From: Callipepla californica brunnescens
Lineage: Eukaryota; Chordata; Aves; Galliformes; Odontophoridae
Assembly: GCA_023055505.1 (NCBI GenBank)
Contig: JALIRH010000002.1
Span: forward strand, 41,830,233 to 41,894,232
DNA length: 64,000 bases
Direction: 5' to 3'
Part shown: positions 12,460 to 24,150 of the stretch, one piece after another
How the letters are laid out: each line of letters starts with the position of its first letter
How positions within the stretch are numbered: the stretch's first letter is position 1
The notes under the pieces: model-generated
Seen by the model: only the letters and a program-made list of their open reading frames with translations
Told to the model about the DNA's origin: nothing
Databases searched by the model: none
Position numbers and translations under genes: made by a program

Positions 12460-12513
12460 GTTTTTTTTTGTTTGTTTATTTGTTTGTCTGTCTGTCTTTT
12501 TGTTTATTTGTTT
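12460..12513 (+). repeat. (TTTG)n/(TCTG)n microsatellite
   Basis: A T9 run passes into imperfect GTTT, GTCT and TATT tetranucleotides. The 67-codon frame over it is a by-product. Confidence 0.85.
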
Positions 12514-13533
12514 CCAAAATCTTAAGGTATTCTACAGTAACATTCTACATTGCATTTTTAAGGGTTGTTTCTGAATTCCTGTCTTCTACTGAATCAAGAT
12601 TTATAATTAGAGTAACTTTCAAACAGAAATTGAGCAATGGAGAAGGAAGGATAATACTGAAGGTATTCTAATGCAGGTGTGGATAAGCAGGTAAAGCAGG
12701 AGTAGCTGACTCTGACTACTGAACACACTTTGATATTTTCAGATGGCAGAGATGAACAATACAGGTATCTTTAATATTTTTTTTACATAACTTAAATACT
12801 TCATGGCAAAATTGGGACTTTCTTATACCTATGTGCTGCTGGATCTGAGCCAATGAGTAGAAACATGCTGAGATGCCACAACAATTCAATTGCCCCTGGT
12901 TGACTGTTAAAGTGATATCCGAGTCTTTAGCATCAGAGATTACAGTTGTAGTCAGTAAAAGAAATCTTGACACTCGTACCTTTTCTGGAGAGGAAGCAAA
13001 AGAAGGTGTACTGGTATGAAGTATCATTATGTTGTTATCACTCAGGTTCAAACTACAGCTGTGTCTGACCATTTCTTTTACAATAGTGAACCTCTTAAGC
13101 ACAGTGGTAACAAAGCTCTGTATAATTTCTGCCTTCTATGTAAGCTGCATATATTAAGTCCTGATTTGCTCTGACATTTTGGCTTGAACACATATTCTGA
13201 AAACAGATTGCATGATCAAAGGATTGCTTCCCTTAAAACCACTAGCAAATTTTGTAGGTCTTTTTTTGTTGTTGCCCACTTGATCTGGTTTCTCATGATT
13301 CAAAAAAAGTGGAAGTTTTAGTTTGCTGTTCTTAGTACCCTTGTATCTGACATCTGTGTCTTCTGTGGCCTGTCGTGCTGTTTCACTTTTGGGGTTTTTT
13401 TGTTGTAATTTATTTGACATAGGGATTTACTTTCAGGAACACTGCCAAACTGTCTGAAGTTTCCCACTCCCAGAGAGTGTGGCTTGCTCTATTGACGTTG
13501 GTTACTATAATAATAAAAGGTGATGGAGAAGAC
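12514..13533. other. Unique DNA; one 128-codon minus frame
   Basis: The minus-strand frame 12716-13102 is moderately long. Part of it (about residues 55-95, 'ISDAKDSDITLTVNQGQLN') has mixed polar composition, and a possible donor CACATAG|GTATAAG follows it. No convincing acceptor or family match was found, so I do not call an exon. Confidence 0.45.
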
Positions 13534-13551
13534 AAAAAAAAAAAAAAAAAA
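13534..13551. repeat. Poly(A) tract, 18 A
   Basis: Simple A run. Confidence 0.9.
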
Positions 13552-16500
13552 GAGTATAATAAAATCCGCAATTCATTTTACTAGAAAATTATTTACAATC
13601 TAGTGGATCATATGAATGTTAAGAATTTATTTTCCAGCTAAATATGCCACTTATATTGGTATAACTGCTTCATTTTTGGAGACAGTGCTAGCCTTTTAGA
13701 AGGCCAAGTGAAAAATATTAATGGTACCTCTGTTATCCTTCCTCTCAGGCAACGCTGGCAGCATGCATATGCTGAAAGCATAGCACAATAGTGTAGGAAA
13801 CATATGTCTCTCCATCTTGAAACAATTTGTTACAAGAGGGGTCGTAATGCCTCTACCAGTAAATACATGAAGAAATATCCATATCTCTTTCAAGCCATAA
13901 TGAGAAAATATACATTGTCATAATCACCAGAAAACTGACAAGGATAGTATTCAGAGCAGAAATGAACTGGTTTGTAAAGAGCGGAGCACTGAAGTACATA
14001 TGTAGCCTTCTAGAAGGAACAGTGCACATGAACAACTTTTATGACTTCATAACTTTTAAGAACAAGTTTTACAATGAAGTTCATGAAAAGGATTTAGGGC
14101 AAATGCGGTCTGTGACAATAGGATAAACAGGCATAGTAACCCAGGATGTCACCTCCCTCAAGTTTTGAAACTACATTTTTATATATACTCTTACTATGAA
14201 GTAGTTCTGGAGGAGAGACTAGGCTGATTTCTGAAGTTTGGTGCTCTCTTTTGTTTAAAACTGCTAGTATTTCATTTATCTATAGTGATAACTAACAAAG
14301 ATGTGATCAGTACTTTTAGTAAGCTAGGTATGGAAAATGATACCTGAAAATAACGTGTTAAAGTCCTTTCCTCTTTGTACAAGGCTCAGCAACACTGCTT
14401 ATTATCATTTATTTAGGTTGTGTCACTATGGGATCCAAGTTAAATGCACAACTTTTGACACAGTTGAGTGGTTCATATTCCACAGAATATCTGCTGTTTC
14501 TAATCTAGCTGCTACCATCTGGGTACTGTGAACAAGAAAATGCACAAAATCCTTAGTGAGCTCATATATCTAAAGAGAAACATGGTGTAGTACACAGTTG
14601 CTTTTACATTGAGTTTGAATAGATGCTTACAGCTATGAGACATACTCTTAAGTGGATATGCCATGATAGTAAGATTCTCTTTGAAGTTGTTCAACAGCCA
14701 TTTATACCATCAACAGTTTTCATGGAGTTTTAGTCACCCTTTCCTTAGGTCTTGGCTTGAATAAGAACTTGCCAGAGGAAAGATCTCAAAGTGGTCTTTG
14801 ATGATTAAATGACAGGTCATTATTATTATGAAATATGAAGCAAACAGTTCTCTCTGTTCTGGCTTCTTTAAAATTTAAACAGCTCTTGCCTCTCCATATA
14901 TTTTCATATATATATGGATATTTATCAGAATCCTGCTATAGAAAGGAACAGACACAAAGACACAATGGTAGTCAGGGCACTGCTGTTTTCTATGCCAAAC
15001 TCTTACTGTGCCCTAAGGAAAGCTGTTACAAAACTAGCTCTTCTCAGCCTTGAAATCTGCACCTTAAACTTTTTGGCAAAATAAGGAACATGTTGATATA
15101 TGGAAAGCTCTGAGACATCAGAGTGGTCATGTTTGGGAAGGACATGATCATTCTGCTTTCACTTAACTTTATCACTACTTTGGATACTTCTGCTTTTGTC
15201 CCACTTTTCCTTCTTTTGGTTGACAGTATATAAGATATACTCAAGTCTATAGCTTGATAAAATTCCTGTGAGCAACTTGTAGTAAAGTTATTATATGTTT
15301 TTTGTGTATCCTGTGGAGAGAAAAAGAAAAAAAAAGCAAGCAAGCATTGACAAAATGTCCTCAATGTACCATTAATTCAGTTTATTATAGCCATAAAATG
15401 TATTGACTAAGAGTAGTATTAAGCCTATGTTTTTCAACCCATTTTTCTTACTACAGAAATAATGCTTCATCAAATCTACATTTTTTCTGCTTCATGCTTC
15501 ACACTTCCTGCACAGTCATTCTTCTGCTAACATAAGTGAAGAAGTTATGCTGAAAGCAAAACCTTCACCCTCTGATTTTTCACACTGAAAAGGCAGTATG
15601 ATTTAGTTGCTGTCTTTCATTAACTGGAAAAGGATTAAAAATGTGAAAGTTGGTATCAAAGGACAAAAGCACGAACTGTTCATAAATCAGCAGAGGCTTG
15701 AGGTCCTCTTAATTATTTATTTTTAATTATTACAGTTAATAATAGTTTAATGTAGCTAGAATAATTGAATTGATTATTATTGATTCTTGTGATGACTTCA
15801 GAACAGAGAACTCTCACCCCAGCTTAACAAATCGACTGATAAACTGTCTACTTTGTTAAACATTAGCCTGGAAGTAAAAGATAGGAAAGCACATGCTTTG
15901 TCCTCTGATCAAGCAAGTTGTCAGTCAAAGCTGCAGAAATATAGCTAAGGAGTTTGAGAACTGAGGGAACATAAGTTCAAGACCCAGGAGGGGAAACATA
16001 AGTCCAGACAATATGCCAATTAATTGAATTAAACAAAAAAGATTTAAAAGGGGTTTCCCTCAGGAGACAACATAAAAGAAAAGACAATGGTTAATTAAGT
16101 AAGGACAAAAGCATAAATGAGCTAACTGTGAACGATTCAGAATATTTACAGATGATGGTGTCTGAAAAATTGAGGAAAACTAGCATGCAATTACTGTGAA
16201 TTTATTATGCCCCAGCAGCACTTCTAATTTGGTCTCCTCTATCCTCTGAACAAATATGCTCATCCTTAAAATCCAAAGCAAAAGAAATAATCCCTTTCTA
16301 GTTTCAATCAGATGGTGAAGCTGATTATGATCAGCAAAAGTTCAAAGACAAAGGCAACTTCACTAAAGTTTCTTGTCCGTCATCTGTATCAGCATTCACA
16401 GGCTTCAAGGCTTCACAGCAATTTAAGATGTATTTAGCAATGTTGTGTTTGTGAAGCCTCACAGGTCTTTATGCTTCCCTTCCCATACTCAACTCAGAGA

Positions 16501-18376
16501 TAAATGGAAGAATATGAAAAGTCTCACAGTGGAAGGCTGTTCATGCAGACAGGAGTTGTTCCTCATGCTGTGCCTATTGCTGAGGATGTTGAGACCTCTC
16601 CCAGTAAGGAGCTCTTGCTCCACAAAAAGAGGTGACTTTCAGAGAAGCTTTACAAACTCTGTGAAGAACATATCTGCCATTAATAAATACTCAAGACTCA
16701 CAAATGATATTTTGTCCTATGCATTGTGAAGATATTTAATAGTAGAGAAGGAAAGATAATGAAAGAAGGAGAAAGTTTTAGTATCTCTGTGATTGATATT
16801 CAAAGGGTTTTGAATATTACAACTTTACAGAACTATATACTCGGAAGTTTTCATGAGCCACCACCCTTTCCAAGGTAGAAAATTGACACTCAAGTATGCA
16901 TAAAGTTCCACAAACACAACATTCAAAAGTGCAGCCACATCTCCCAGCAAATTACAGAGCTCTGAACCGATGGAGAGCTGACACTCAGCAGCCTCTTTAA
17001 GCCAGATAAATATATTGTATGTAAGCCTGCCTCACCCTCTCACGTATTCTGAAAGGGAAAAACTCACTTCTTTTTCTCCTGGTTTCCTAACCTAACCCAC
17101 ATCAGACTGTTCCAAAGCAAATCAGAATGTTTAATTAACTCAAACTTGTAGTCCTTTACAGTGGTTCTTGCTTCACTTAAGAAGGCAAGTGCTAGGTAGC
17201 TCCTTAGCTCAGTAAAGTCTCTATGTCCTAATTTGGAGGACAGGACTTCAAGGTTTGGTAAAACAGATATGGCTTTCTACTGTGTAGTTCTTCTGCAGCT
17301 TCATTATGGTTAACAGCAAAGACCATCAGAGCAGCATTAGCTGCTTTCCAAGCCTGTATTTTCTCCATTTTGTGAGTACTTCTTCCTTTTCTCAGTTTTG
17401 TAATACTTGCCTTTCTTCTTTGCTTGCTCAAGTGTTGCTTCTTTGCGTTTATCAGAATAGGGACAACTTACCTTGCAGTAATTAACCTCTGCTATTCTGT
17501 ACGGTGATGAGCAAAGGGGAGGTCACAGAACCCTAGGGAAACCTATGCTTTCATACACAGGTACTCTCCCCTCACGGTAGGTTTTTCTCCGTTCTAACAG
17601 CCATAGTACTTCAACTTCTCTTCACCAGTGAAAAAAGAAATAAATAAATAAAAATGTGAAGCTGTTACTCTGTGGTGTGAACTAATCACTTACCAAATTA
17701 ATTCCAATAAATCAAATCCCTACTGAGTCATATGTAGAGTCATGTAGGTGGATATTAGAAGAGGGGAGCAAGAAATATTGGCATTCATAAATTTAAAAGA
17801 GAGCAAATTGATATTTTTTAATTTGTTTAAACAAAAATTGTTCCCTGGATGGAACACTGTGTACTGTATTTTGCCTGGAGCAAATGTTTATGGCTGAGTT
17901 AAAAAATAGAAGTTTGTGACATCTTATAGCACTGCACATGCACACAGAGACATATGGACATGCACACAAGCCAGTTTCTGTCCAATTGCTTTAAGTCAGA
18001 TTAAATCTCTGCTGTCTCAGCTATTAGTGGGTGTCTTGGGAGGCATCAGGTTTGAAAAGATCCTTCATCTGAAGTGATCTCGTGTCAGCTTGTTACAGTG
18101 ATGTGTGGTATGCTTTTGTTATGCCCTCCATGGCACCTATCAGTACTTCAGGTAACAGCACAGGGAACAGGAATTCGAGTACTCATGTCCAGAGGAGATA
18201 TTTTAATGGCAACTCTAAAAGCAGAAACAGTGCTTTGATTTATCAGAAGATGATTCAGGCAAGTGCTGTATCTTATATTAGATATGTATCTCTATAGACT
18301 ACTGAGAGAATGCAATAGTCAACAGAGTTGTTCTGCAGGATTATGAATGATATGAGTATCATCAATAATTCCTTAT
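13552..18376. other. Unique AT-rich DNA, no gene seen
   Basis: Short frames only (at most 106 codons, 15044-15364 minus). No CR1, LTR, tRNA or known miRNA hairpin was recognised. Includes small AT runs such as TATATATATGGATA near 14908. Confidence 0.55.
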
Positions 18377-18877
18377 TTATTTTCTCCTTGTGCATGACCT
18401 ATGGAGAAAGTGAAGAGCTGTCACTTTTACATACCTTTTTTTCCTAATGCATACTGTAAAGCAAACGATCACTACATGGAGCTGTGCCAGCTCACAGTTC
18501 TGCAAATTGCGAACGTTGCAGAAGAGTGGTTCATCAGTTGTCTTGGTCAGTATTGCAAAACTAATTTTCTTTTTATATTGAGAGAAGTGCTTGCTGTTTT
18601 GACACAACATTAGCTGTTTTGCCTGCAATGTGTAATAATGGGTGTAGTCACTAAGGTATGATCTTAATAAGGAAGACAGGCAGAATAATAATTCAGAGAC
18701 TGTGCTGATTGTGATCTCCATACAGACTTTTAACTGCTTCTGGGGCTGTTCTGTGTGTAAAAATCTATACTGTAAAGGTACATAAGGTGGAGACTGTGTT
18801 TCACTAAAACTGTCATTAAAGCTGCCCCCTGCCAATAGGAGGAGTCTGCTTCCATCTTGCCCAGAAACTGTTGTCAA
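18377..18877 (-). other. Longest ORF of the window, possible terminal exon, unrecognised
   Basis: A 166-codon open frame on the minus strand, longer than others here and without low-complexity bias. It has no early ATG: the first in-frame ATG comes about 50 codons in. Its left edge coincides with a strong acceptor-like sequence (CTCATTTCCTGGCCCCCAG, then the first codon). A minus-strand AATAAA (18376-18381) overlaps the stop codon. These signs could mean a 3' terminal exon. The translation (for example 'SFNDSFSETQSPPYVPLQYR') matches no family I know and shows no domain. A rough estimate for random 40 percent GC DNA gives about 0.1 such frames in 64 kb, so chance is not excluded. The virtual absence of a 3' UTR is against it. 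Confidence 0.2.
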
Positions 18878-21800
18878 CTGGGGGCCAGGAAATGAGAGTT
18901 TTGCTGTGAGGAATCAAAGTGTCTTGGGATTGCAATGTGGACTGAATGCAAAGTTTCTCTGAGTGACAATCCTATTACCGGTGAGGACTCGGGAGACCAA
19001 CCAAAATTCCCAAGTTAGGATGCCAAAAGGTATTTATTTCGCTCTATCTTATTCACACTCATGCATACACATTTAATTTTTGAGAAAATTCAGCAGTCTG
19101 CCCCTCTGGGGATGTCTTTAGGAGTGGTGGTCACACTCTCTTTTCAAAATGTCTTTCTTTTCATACCAACGACAACAAAAAAAGACATTATTTACTATTG
19201 ATAGTAAAGATAGCACAGGCAGCATCACACAGGACATATCTAGGAAAATCCCTAGTGTGAATTCTTGTACTTCAATGAAAAGGCACCGCATGAGTGATGA
19301 AGGGACAAGTCTTTCATTACAGATGCATTGGACTAGTGTCTAAAGACATAAGTTCCACTTCATGAGCATTTTGAAAATGTGTTTTTTGTTCTGAAAGCAG
19401 AGAGCTTCAAAATAATTTACAAAGGAAATGGTCTCTTTTGAAGCGTATGACTCATGCCAGACAGAATAAAAAGCTTCTGCTCATTGCTGCTTCATAAACC
19501 AGACCCAAAAAATCCCCTCATCCTCTTGAATGGGTTAAGTAGCATGTGATATTTCCACAAGGTACTACTTTACAGAACTTTTGTCTGGCTCATGGAGTTA
19601 TGCTCTTCCTCTTTTTCACCAAAGACAGTGTTTGAAGCTCTCCAAAATGGAATTACTGGAGACCAAGAAACCTGGCAAAAGGATTCTAAGAAGGAGAATG
19701 ATCAAGAAATTATGTCTTTTGTTGCCACTTCTCTTTGCTGGGGACAAGGAACCTGGGGTAGGAAGCCAGTTTATGTACCTGTCAATATTGGCTTATTTGG
19801 TTTTCTGGGACAGAAGTCTTTTGCGTGCTGGACTACTTTTTAAGTTGTTCGATGTTACCAAGTATTGTGGCTTTCCTAACTGACTGCTGAAGACCTCCAA
19901 TCCCTTGGTATGTTAAAAATTAAACCAATTTCAACATATGAAGCATTATAGTCCCAACCATTTTCTGGTTCATGTAGGGTCTTCCAGGATAACAACTGTA
20001 TTACAAATCTTTTCAAGTAGTATAGTGATCAGCACCTGCTCAGAGGTAAAGCAGTTGCCAGTGCAGTCTTTACATTCTTCAAAAACAATACATGCTCATA
20101 AGTGCTTGTTTCCCTTTCACCATTGTCAAAGGCAGTGAGAAAATGCAAAAGGATGAATTTTCATCATCCACTTGCATCTTGAAGCCTGTAGCCAAATGCC
20201 CGTCAATCAACTTTGAGGTGAGGACATGAAAGGGAAGCTCCCTGGCAGATGGGGGAGTAGATAAGGAGTAGTAAGCCAGGAAGTACCCACCACACTGGAA
20301 AGTAGACAGCAGCCACAGCAGGATTGCTGCTTTCTGGAGGCAAGGTGTTTTGTTATGGTTTTTAGAGTTTGTGTTTTATAACAGATATGGATCTCATCAC
20401 TTTCTGCACAGCCTGTTCCTCATTAGTTCATATTTGGCTTCCAGTGGTGTTCTTCATTGCACAGTAACCAAAGTTATTGCTTTCGGCTTTCATTACAGGT
20501 GACAAAAAAGAAATCGGACTTGCTTAGATTCAACACTTTGAGAAAGATGACCCAGTTGCCCTCTTTCCCCTGGACTCATTTATCTAGTCCCAGTAAAATT
20601 GGCTCTTACCCATAAGGTTTACTCACTCAAAATACTCTCTCTAATTCTCATTCTCTTGAGAGTAAAGAGGGCACTAAGACTGAAGGACAGCTAACAAAGC
20701 AAGACAAAATAGTGAACAATTTAAAATACTAAGCTGTAGAAAAATCTACGGTTTCTGTAGACAGTTCAAGAGAAGATTCCCTCCTATATTTGATCCTACA
20801 GTTTCTTCATGAAGCTCATTTATACCTTGTAATCTAAAGTAGTGGTCTTACCCCTTAGGCTTTTCACTGAATGGAAGAATTTGTCATACAACCCAGTTTA
20901 CCAGTGAAAACAACATTTCTCGTGAATTTTCCTATTCTCTTTCAAGGTGTGTTTGTGCGTAACAGCTTTAAAGTGCTTTCTCAGCAGTTGTGGTTAGCAG
21001 AATTTGATCAAAGCAATCTGTAAAAATCAAATCAAACACAGAAGAGAGTGTCAACGCAGCAATGCTTTAAAATGTGCATGTATACTCAGCAAGGTTTGTA
21101 CAGGGAATTACTTTACAGATGGTAAGTAGGGGTGGGAGGATGATGTTCATTTGCTTTTCCAATGTCTCTTCAGCTCGAGTATTTTGTAGCCAGACACATA
21201 AACCATGGAACACATGGCCAGAGGGAGTCTCAAAAATCATCATCCCCTGTTATTCTTCATTTCAAAGCCTTAACTATTACTGGAGAGAGGTGTTCAACTA
21301 ATCCATTCCTGAGATAGTCTAAGAGACTCTGCAACCCACAATACAAGGGCCTTCAGTCCTTGTCATATTCCTCTAGGCTCTCGTTTCATTAGTTAGAAAG
21401 TGTTTTCTGAAAGCTAAAACAAATCTCTCTAGTTAAAAGACTGCAGTGAAATTGCTGGAAGTTAACTTTTTTAGATCTTGCCCCAACACCAGTGGACTCA
21501 GAGGACAGAATTTACTTTCATCATTTGTAACACATCTAGAAGTTCTCACTCTGTCTGTTCTGTAGTATCCTCAAATATTTTCAATATATCATGTGTCTTA
21601 GTCTTCTGGTCCATTCTTCTGTTCTCCCATGAACTGTCTTTACTGTGTCTGTCTCATTTTTACTTGTGATACAATTAAATTAGTTGAAGAATTGCCAAAA
21701 AATAGCTGTTATTATATGCAGTGACATCTTGAACCTATATCACTTTCTGAAGTAACAGAATTGATTTCCATCATTTATGGAGAGCTAGTGAAGCATCTCG

Positions 21801-22239
21801 AAACCAGCTAAAACCCTTAGGGAGCCAAATATTCTGAGTAAGTTTCATATCATATCTTCCACATGAGGTAGTTACAATGCATTAAAAGCAACTAGGATCA
21901 TGTATAGCAAAATTTACATTAACAGTATGGAAGATGAGAAGAAAAAAAAAAAAGAGAATTTTTCTCCAAGACCTTGCTTCCAGCTACCCACCCAAGAGTA
22001 CAATCTGGAGCTGTCTGAATTCTGTTTTTCACAAATTTAGTTCTAATTAAAGAAGAAAACCTTCTTCAGTCCCTGTCAAAACTTTGTCATTATATATATC
22101 TGCAGATTTCCAGCTACAGAATGTATCTGGTTTTATGTTAATGACACACCAGAAACGGAACTGCTTTGAGCACTGCATAAGAGGTTGTTATCAAATCCAA
22201 GCATTATTGAAGTTAGGCCAATTTCAACACCATTTTTTA
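18878..22239. other. Unique DNA, no gene seen
   Basis: At 19192-19209 a small inverted repeat (TTTACTAT TG ATAGTAAA) is present. The stretch 18895-19060 has an LTR-like feel on the minus strand (an AATAAA there), but no TG...CA ends or target duplication were found. Overlapping plus-strand frames at 19581-19883 match nothing. Confidence 0.5.
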
Positions 22240-22325
22240 AAATTATATATATACATACTAAAAAAAAACAAAACAAAAAACCAACAGGCAAACAAAAATA
22301 CAGCACCAAGAAACAAAAAAACCCA
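22240..22325 (+). repeat. A-rich low-complexity tract
   Basis: (AT)n at about 22242-22254 followed by A-rich bases broken by C. The frames on both strands over it are composition artefacts. Confidence 0.8.
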
Positions 22326-23346
22326 CACAGATGCAAGTTGCAGCAGTGGCAAAATGTCATATTTCTCCACCTTTGGAAAGGTATGCAGTATCCTTCATCA
22401 GAAAGGTGACACAAACAGCTAAGGAGATACACTGTGCAGAAATTGTCTAGTTACCTGTAAAAGAGCAGTAGAAAGATGTTTTAATACTTCATGGAACTGA
22501 ATTTAAAATATTAACAGAGCATAAACTTTTAAACATCTTTTCCTTTTCCATAGGCTTCCACTGTTCCTCAATTCTGCAAGTCTAAAAATCCCAAAAGCTT
22601 CTGTACAGCATTTATATTTTTCTGCCCCCAGCCCAAGTCTCAAACATAAAATGAAAGAGCAGCAGCAAGAATCAACTGTTCTTGAATGTCTGTAGATTCA
22701 TGTTGAACACAGGGTTTTCAACTTGTTTTCTTTTCCAGATTGGTTCATCTGAATCTCTTTATGCCACATAATAATAATAATAATAAAAAAATAGCATTTA
22801 TGCACGTGTATAAGTAATTGTATAAAATCATGCATAATTACAGTGTTAGAGTTGCCTGGAAATCAGCAGTCTTCTTTCATTCTACTTTTCTTTCCCAATG
22901 TTAAATGTTTATCAAAGTAAGGATAGAATAACTTGATTTTATGCATTACCGCTGCTCCACTAATATTACTGATGTTGATGCCTTTCAACATTTATCACCT
23001 TCTTACCACATTTTTCCATTTAATAGTTCACATCACGAGACTTCATACAAAGGCACAAGGACAAATAAATATTGTTAATTTAGTGCTCTCCTCAGTAAGC
23101 TTTATGATAGCGTTTTTGAATGACCTTTTCTCTTAAATGAAAATCATTCCAGCACCACATCTTATTTATTACATCAATAAATTCAGATACCAAAAACTTT
23201 TTTTGCATAAGTTTTGTTGTGATTAGAAAAATCTAAATTCAGATGTGAAAACTAACCTGGTGGTTTGTTATTCTATTCAGTATTATACTTGAGTATGCAG
23301 TAGTACCACAGACATGACATGGACATGGTTCATCCTGTACCTGCAT
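22326..23346. other. Unique AT-rich DNA with (ATA)n
   Basis: (ATA)n at 22769-22785. Otherwise nothing recognised. Confidence 0.6.
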
Positions 23347-24150
23347 GCTGTCTACAGGTCACGATTCTGTGCTAGGGCTTCTACTATTCAGTACCTTTAT
23401 CAAAGATCTGGAGGAGGAGGGAAAATGCACCATCACCATGTCTGCAGATGACACCAAATGGGTGATGCAGTCATTGTGTTTGGTGGCAGAATAGAGGAAG
23501 TTAGGCTGAAGGCCAACAAGGACTTCATGATGTTCACCAAGGAGAAAGGTGAGACAGGTTAGACATGCTAACTCCACGCAGTGATACAGGTGGGAATTGA
23601 GCAGCTGGAGAGTTCTACTGAACAGAATCTGGAGGTTCTGGTGAGCAGTGGGCTGAGTGGGAGCCAGCAGAGGGCCCTGGCAACAAGGAGGGCTAATAGC
23701 TTCCTGGACTGTGCTTAACAAAGTATAACAAGAGTATCACTGTAAGTCATTATTTACTCAGCCTGTTTTAGACCACACCAGAAACACTTTTTTCCCAGTT
23801 TAGCATCCCCCCCTCTCCACACAGAGGCTGAGGAATTGTGGCTTGTTAAGCTTGGAACAGCTTCCAGAGCACTCAAAAATGGTCCCCTCAGTAACTCCGG
23901 GGAAGTAATAAAACTTACAGAGAGGTATTGCATGGCGGGAATGTGAGAGCCAAGAGGCATAAACTGAAACAAGAGAAGCTGAAACGTGATGAAAGGAAAA
24001 TATTTTTCTCAACGAATGCAATCAGGCAATAGAATGGGATGCCCAGGAAAGCCTCTGTGAAGTCTCCAACTCTGTTGCAGCTGATCCTGCTTTGAGCAAG
24101 ACTGGAAAGAGGACTCCCAAGACCTTTCCAACCTCAAGGATTAAATATTA
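23347..24150 (+). mobile_element. Old CR1 LINE with reverse-transcriptase fragment
   Basis: The frame from about 23357 to 23460 reads as the CR1 ORF2 reverse-transcriptase core: 'DSVLGLLLFSTFIKDLEEEG', then 'CTITMSADDTKW'. This covers the SVLGPLLF clause and the catalytic YxDD-type box (here SADD, at 23441-23452, so the usual aromatic first residue is lost). Downstream, GAGCCAGCAGAGGGCCCTGG and GGCATAAACTGAAACAAGAG correspond to later CR1 ORF2 and 3' clauses, ending near GACCTTTCCAACCTCAAGGA. Many indels and stops: an inactive, diverged copy, older than the one at 8.25 kb. Reverse transcriptase would copy CR1 RNA at the target nick; this copy cannot. Confidence 0.85.

Noticed and set aside
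12716..13102. 128-codon minus-strand ORF as an exon
   Set aside because: A donor-like GTATAAG exists, but no credible acceptor or protein family was found.
18895..19060. Possible minus-strand LTR
   Set aside because: Only a general resemblance and an AATAAA; no TG...CA ends, target duplication or family match.
23359..23721. 120-codon minus-strand ORF
   Set aside because: It is the antisense of a plus-strand CR1 element.
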